10,889 nucleotides of DNA from assembly GCF_947253225.1 (NCBI RefSeq), contig NZ_CAMXYR010000049.1, positions 1-10,889 of the forward strand, read 5' to 3'. The notes beneath the pieces were generated by a model, which was not told the DNA's origin, searched no databases, and saw nothing but the letters and a program-made list of their open reading frames with translations. This stretch comes from an uncultured Anaerococcus sp. (GTDB lineage Bacteria > Bacillota > Clostridia > Tissierellales > Peptoniphilaceae). Of this stretch, positions 7,089 to 10,889 are shown piece by piece. Every line of letters begins with the position of its first letter. Within the stretch, counting starts at the first letter, position 1. The position numbers and the translations under genes were made by a program.

Positions 7089-7114
7089 CATTTTTATATT
7101 CTTATACCCATATA

Positions 7115-7123
7115 TGTTATAAT
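7115..7123 (+). promoter_or_regulatory. Extended -10 promoter for the nuclease-helicase gene
   Basis: TGTTATAAT is a perfect extended -10 (TG-n-TATAAT) with no convincing -35 at 16-18 bp. The ATG is only 17 nt downstream of it, so the transcript would begin near 7130, almost at the GGAG site (7131-7134). The leader would then be about 10 nt, which is very short for an mRNA relying on a Shine-Dalgarno site. Confidence 0.55.
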
Positions 7124-7140
7124 TTACTTAGGAGTTAACC

Positions 7141-9519
7141 ATGGTTATAAAAATATCTGTAAGAAACTTAATAGAATTTGTAATGAGGTCGGGCGATATA
7201 GATAATACTTTTAAAGATAATTCAAGGATGATAGAGGGAATTAGGGCCCATCAAAAGTTGCAAAAATCACATGGCGATAACTATCAAAAAGAGTATTCTT
7301 TGAAAAACACTATTGCTTATGGTGGTATTACTTTTCACGTTGAAGGCAGAGCTGATGGATTAATTAAAAAAGGAAATAAATATATAATAGATGAAATCAA
7401 ATCTACCAAAAGAGACCTAAAGGACATAGATGATTCAAATAAACTTCATTGGGCTCAGGCTATGTGCTATGCTTATTTTTTTGCTAAAGACCATGATTTA
7501 GATATTATGGGAATTCAACTTACCTATGTTTCTACAGAAAACTATAAGACTAGAATATTTGAAAGAAGATTAGATTTTGCTGAACTAGAAATTTTTTATA
7601 TTGATTTATTAAAAAAATATAAGCAATTTTCTAAAATAATTACAGATAATATAAGTATTCGAAATGAAACAGCTAAAAAACTAAAATTTCCTTATGAAAC
7701 CTATAGAAAGGGTCAAAGAAAAATGGCTGTTGCAGTTTATACAGGCATTAGTGAAAGTAAGAACATTTTTATAGATGCTCCTACTGGAATTGGTAAGACA
7801 ATTTCTACTCTATTTCCGTCAGTTAAGGCTATTGGGGAAGAGCTTACAGATAAGATTTTTTATTTGACATCAAAAACAACAACTGGAAATGAAGCTATAA
7901 AAGCTCTAAAATTGATGGAAGATCGAGGACTTATAATAAAGTCTGTTCAGATAACTTCAAAGGATAGGATTTGTCTAAATGATGAGGTTAAATGTAACCC
8001 TAGTGATTGTCCTTTTGCTAAGGGTCATTTTGATAGAGTTAATGACGCTTTAAAGGATATTCTCTCAAGAGAAACGATAATGGACTATGACGTTATAACA
8101 TCATACGCTGAAAAGTATAGAGTATGTCCTCTCGAATTTGAACTTGATATAGCAACATATGCAGATGTTGTTATTTGTGATTATAACTATGTCTTTGATC
8201 CAAATGTATACTTGCGAAGATTTTTTGATGATTCAGTAGGAAAATATATTTTTCTAATAGATGAAGCTCACAATCTCCTAGAGCGAACAAGAGATATGTA
8301 TTCTTTTTCCTTTACAAATAAGGATTTTATAGATCTATATGAATATTTTGATAAAGAAAAACATAAGAAAATTTTAAATTCTATAAGGAAAATAATAGAT
8401 GAATTTGATGAAAAATATTTGAAATTTGGGAAGAAATTAAATTACTATACCAAAGACCACTTGGATGACCTAGATAGGCTTTTGATAACTCTAAGCAAAA
8501 ATCTTGAAAAATTTTTAATAGAAGAGAAGGATGACAGAAACTATGACCTTATCCTAGATACATATTTCAATATTAATAGATATTTAAAGATTTCTGACCA
8601 ATTTATTGAAGGTTTTTACAATGTGATTTCTTATGATGATATAGAAAAAATAAAAAGTTTTGAAATAAAATGCGTGGATCCATCAAGTATTCTAAAAAAC
8701 AAATATAAGCTTGCAAGTTCAGCTATATTTTTTTCCGCAACTCTTGCACCAATGATGTTTTTTGTTAATATATTGGGAGCAAAAGATGCTCTAAAACTTA
8801 GATTGGAAATGCCTTTTTCAGTAGAAAATCAACTAATTGTTCAGGAATCAATTAGCACAAGATATAGGGATAGGGAGATAAATATAGGAAAAATATCTGA
8901 TATGATATACAAGTTCACTACAAGCAAGGAAGGAAACTATTTCATATTTTTTCCGTCATTTAACTACCTAGAGGCGATTGCGGGTGATTATATGGTAAGA
9001 TATAGTGAGGATATTCTAATCCAAGATAGGTCTATGTCGCTAAATGAAAGAGATAAATTTTTGAATAAATTTACTGAAGAAAGTTCAGAAATAGCTTTTG
9101 TAGTCTTGGGAGGTATATTTTCTGAGGGCGTAGACCTTATAGGTAAAAAACTTATTGGGTCGATGATTATTTCTGTAGGAATGCCCGGAGTATCATTTGA
9201 TCGAAATTTAATAAAAGAGCATTTTGATAAGAAAGGATTGAGTGGCTTTGACTATTCCTATACTTTTCCTGGAATTAATAAAGTTTTTCAAGCAGCAGGA
9301 AGAGTTATAAGAAGCGAAAATGATAGGGGTATAATTTACCTTGTTGATGACAGATATGCTTGGGATATATATAAAAATTTATACCCATCCCACTGGAACA
9401 AATTAATTCACTTAGATAATTACAAAAATAATATAACAGACATAATAGACGAATTTTGGAGTGAAAATGAGAAAGAAATCAATAAAAGAAATAAAAATAG
9501 AAAAAATGAAATATCCTAA
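7141..9519 (+). CDS. PD-(D/E)XK nuclease / XPD-DinG-like Fe-S helicase fusion
   Basis: This 792-aa protein fuses two DNA-processing modules. Residues 1 to about 180 look like a RecB/Cas4-type PD-(D/E)XK nuclease: H37 in EGIRAHQKLQ, D72 in EGRADG, E85-I-K87 in DEIKST, and Q106xxxY110 as the RecB-type motif. Residues from about 190 onward are a superfamily 2 Rad3/XPD/DinG helicase: Walker A APTGIGKT (213-220), DEAH box 374-377, and motif VI QAAGRVIR (717-724). Between motifs I and II lie four cysteines (C278, C285, C290, C329), placed as in the Fe-S cluster domain of XPD/DinG. Such helicases unwind DNA 5' to 3', so a role in repair of recombination or replication intermediates is inferred; the substrate is unknown. 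It differs from staphylococcal-type DinG, whose N-terminal nuclease is a DEDD exonuclease. GGAG lies 6 nt before the ATG. Its last 53 nt overlap the next gene. Confidence 0.9.
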   Translation: MVIKISVRNLIEFVMRSGDIDNTFKDNSRMIEGIRAHQKLQKSHGDNYQKEYSLKNTIAYGGITFHVEGRADGLIKKGNKYIIDEIKSTKRDLKDIDDSNKLHWAQAMCYAYFFAKDHDLDIMGIQLTYVSTENYKTRIFERRLDFAELEIFYIDLLKKYKQFSKIITDNISIRNETAKKLKFPYETYRKGQRKMAVAVYTGISESKNIFIDAPTGIGKTISTLFPSVKAIGEELTDKIFYLTSKTTTGNEAIKALKLMEDRGLIIKSVQITSKDRICLNDEVKCNPSDCPFAKGHFDRVNDALKDILSRETIMDYDVITSYAEKYRVCPLEFELDIATYADVVICDYNYVFDPNVYLRRFFDDSVGKYIFLIDEAHNLLERTRDMYSFSFTNKDFIDLYEYFDKEKHKKILNSIRKIIDEFDEKYLKFGKKLNYYTKDHLDDLDRLLITLSKNLEKFLIEEKDDRNYDLILDTYFNINRYLKISDQFIEGFYNVISYDDIEKIKSFEIKCVDPSSILKNKYKLASSAIFFSATLAPMMFFVNILGAKDALKLRLEMPFSVENQLIVQESISTRYRDREINIGKISDMIYKFTTSKEGNYFIFFPSFNYLEAIAGDYMVRYSEDILIQDRSMSLNERDKFLNKFTEESSEIAFVVLGGIFSEGVDLIGKKLIGSMIISVGMPGVSFDRNLIKEHFDKKGLSGFDYSYTFPGINKVFQAAGRVIRSENDRGIIYLVDDRYAWDIYKNLYPSHWNKLIHLDNYKNNITDIIDEFWSENEKEINKRNKNRKNEIS
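9458..9461 (+). promoter_or_regulatory. Ribosome binding site fixing the rlmD-like start
   Basis: GGAG lies inside the helicase coding sequence, 5 nt before the ATG at 9467. The next in-frame ATG (9506) has only an A-rich stretch before it, and starting there would cut the first strand of the TRAM domain, so this site supports the longer product. Confidence 0.75.
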
Positions 9520-10889
9520 TGTTTCCCAAGGGTACGATGAAAATGGAAGATTAATAGAGTTTAAAGGGGGAATCTTAGGACAAAAAGTAAGAGTTAAACC
9601 AACTAAAAGAAACAAGGATAAGGTTAAGGCTAAGTATTTGGATCTTATAGAACATTCTAGCTTAGAAAATTTCACAAAAACTTGTTTAAATCCTGATGAG
9701 TGTGGAGGATGTGCCTATCAAAAACTAGCCTATGAAACGGAACTTATGTTAAAGGTTGAGATGATTAAAAATCTATTTAAAGAAAATGATATATCTTATG
9801 CTGGAGATATTAAGATTAATCAATCACCCAAAGTTACGGCTTACAGGAATAAAATGGAATATACCTTTGGGGATAGAAAAAAAGGAGGAGAACTTGTACT
9901 TGGACTTCATAGGCAGAATAGATTCTATGAAATAATTGGAACATCTGATTGTAACATTGTAGATGATGATTTTAATAAAATTAGGCTAAAAGTACAAAAC
10001 TACTTTAGAGAAAAAAAAGCAAATTTTTACCATAAAACAACAAGAGAAGGACTTCTTAGACATTTAGTAGTGAGAAAAGCGCATAGAACTGGAGAGATAA
10101 TGCTTCTACTTGTAACAACTAGTGATTCAAGTTTTGATAATATCAGAAAGAAACTTTTTGTAAATTCAATATTAGACACAAAACTAAAAGGTAAAATTGT
10201 ATCTATCTACCATATTACAAATGATTCAGTAGCGGATGCTGTAATCCCAGAAAAAATAGAGTTATTGTATGGCAAAGGATATATTATAGAAGAGATGCTT
10301 GGTTTATCCTTCAAAATATCTCCATTTTCCTTTTTCCAACCTAATATTTATACAGCGGAGAAACTATACCAAAAAGCTTTTGACCTAGCAGGTATTGACG
10401 AAACAATGGAGGTTCTAGATCTATATTCAGGAACGGGAACTATAACGCAAGTAATGGCTACAAGAGCAAAGTCAGCAACAGGAATAGAAATAGTTAAAGA
10501 GGCTGTAGATAAGGCATGGGAAAACTCAGAACTAAATAGAATATCAAATATAAATTTCTTATGCGGAGATGTTTTAGAGGAAATAGAAAAAGTTGGAAAT
10601 AAGTACGATGTAGTAATATTAGACCCTCCAAGAGCTGGAATAACTCCAAATTCATTGGAGAAAATATTAAAAATAGACACAAAAAAATTTATATATATAT
10701 CATGCAATCCTAAAACACAAGTAGAGAATATTAGAGGATTCCTTAAAGCAGGATATGAAATAAAATACTACGAAATATTCGATCAGTTCCCAAAATCAAG
10801 ACATGTGGAGACGGTAGCACTTTTGTCCAAACTCGATGTCGATAAGCATATAAATATTGAAATTGAGCTGGATGAGCTTGATTTGACAA
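9467..10889 (+). CDS. rlmD: 23S rRNA (uracil-C5) methyltransferase, RlmD/RumA type; 3' end beyond window
   Basis: The enzyme transfers a methyl group from SAM to C5 of a uracil in 23S rRNA (U1939 in E. coli for RlmD; Firmicute homologues may differ in target). The reading frame is open for 474 codons to the window edge. An N-terminal TRAM-like RNA-binding domain spans about residues 5-60. Fe-S ligands C73, C79, C82 and C162 have almost the numbering of E. coli RumA (75, 81, 84, 162). The SAM motif is DLYSGTGT (318-325), DPPRAG starts at D386, the catalytic cysteine is C413 in SCNP, and the general base is E448 in RHVETVALL. The ATG at 9467 overlaps the helicase gene by 53 nt and has GGAG 5 nt upstream, implying co-transcription. 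Oddly, the frame continues at least 26 residues past E448, where homologues normally stop within about 10, into an acidic DVDKHINIEIELDELDLT tail. Confidence 0.95.
   Translation, partial: MRKKSIKEIKIEKMKYPNVSQGYDENGRLIEFKGGILGQKVRVKPTKRNKDKVKAKYLDLIEHSSLENFTKTCLNPDECGGCAYQKLAYETELMLKVEMIKNLFKENDISYAGDIKINQSPKVTAYRNKMEYTFGDRKKGGELVLGLHRQNRFYEIIGTSDCNIVDDDFNKIRLKVQNYFREKKANFYHKTTREGLLRHLVVRKAHRTGEIMLLLVTTSDSSFDNIRKKLFVNSILDTKLKGKIVSIYHITNDSVADAVIPEKIELLYGKGYIIEEMLGLSFKISPFSFFQPNIYTAEKLYQKAFDLAGIDETMEVLDLYSGTGTITQVMATRAKSATGIEIVKEAVDKAWENSELNRISNINFLCGDVLEEIEKVGNKYDVVILDPPRAGITPNSLEKILKIDTKKFIYISCNPKTQVENIRGFLKAGYEIKYYEIFDQFPKSRHVETVALLSKLDVDKHINIEIELDELDLT
10802..10828 (+). other. Candidate attachment-site core at the rlmD 3' end
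   Basis: This stretch encodes HVETVALLS, the conserved last block of RlmD-type enzymes. In streptococci and clostridia, integrative elements and prophages are known to insert at this block of rum/rumA genes, with a core around CACRTGGAG; here the bases read CATGTGGAGACGG. The coding frame continues past it into a non-standard tail. No integrase or second copy of the core is visible because the window ends 61 nt later, so this is a position-based suggestion only. Confidence 0.35.

Noticed and set aside
7141..7680. The Cas4-like N-terminal domain as a sign of a CRISPR or defence locus
   Set aside because: There is no repeat array, other cas gene or defence partner nearby. The domain is fused to a helicase, which fits DNA repair better.
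9412..9675. An 87-codon antisense frame across the helicase-rlmD junction
   Set aside because: Its hydrophobic look comes from reading Lys/Asn-rich coding sequence backwards. It covers two real coding regions and has no initiation signals.
10348..10707. Antisense frames of 119 and 62 codons inside the rlmD-like gene
   Set aside because: The plus-strand frame carries all RlmD catalytic and SAM-binding motifs here, so the opposite-strand frames are shadows.

Overview
The window looks like chromosomal core sequence from a strictly anaerobic, low-GC Gram-positive bacterium. The AT-rich third codon positions, AGGAGG-type ribosome binding sites, oxygen-sensitive class III ribonucleotide reductase, tetrahydrofolate riboswitch on folT and general protein character fit Clostridia/Tissierellia, perhaps an Anaerococcus- or Peptoniphilus-like organism. 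The genus is a guess; the broad placement is well supported.

Layout. Bases 1-89 hold a sigma-A-type promoter framed by two NrdR boxes. It drives nrdD and nrdG (anaerobic ribonucleotide reductase and its radical-SAM activase, overlapping by 4 nt). On the same strand, closely spaced and with no terminator between, follow a LemA-family membrane protein and a secreted TPM-domain protein with a glycine-rich tail. A two-way terminator at 4141-4174 separates this block from the convergent folT (ECF folate-uptake S component). folT is read leftwards behind a THF riboswitch whose P1, P2, P3 and long-range pseudoknot can all be drawn from the sequence. Divergent from folT, and read rightwards, is a MATE-family efflux pump that uses a TTG start. 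A perfect 10-bp hairpin then separates the pump from a convergent NfsA/FRP-like nitroreductase. Divergent from that is an unusual protein: a PD-(D/E)XK (RecB/Cas4-like) nuclease domain fused to an XPD/DinG-like Fe-S superfamily 2 helicase. Its last 53 nt overlap the start of an rlmD/rumA-type 23S rRNA m5U methyltransferase gene, which is still open at the right edge.

How the genes relate. nrdDG supplies dNTPs anaerobically under probable NrdR (ATP/dATP-sensing) control. folT imports folate, itself needed for thymidylate and purine synthesis, under THF feedback. The helicase and rRNA methyltransferase are probably co-transcribed through their overlap, with no obvious shared pathway. The MATE pump and nitroreductase are stand-alone accessory functions.

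Novelty. Most of the window is recognisable housekeeping sequence and I see no clear undescribed system. The best leads are the right edge, where rlmD reads through its usual C-terminus into an extra acidic tail of the kind I associate with mobile elements inserted at the rlmD 3' end, and the nuclease-helicase fusion. No CRISPR array, tRNA, rRNA or insertion sequence was seen, and no stretch over 300 bases lacks a gene.
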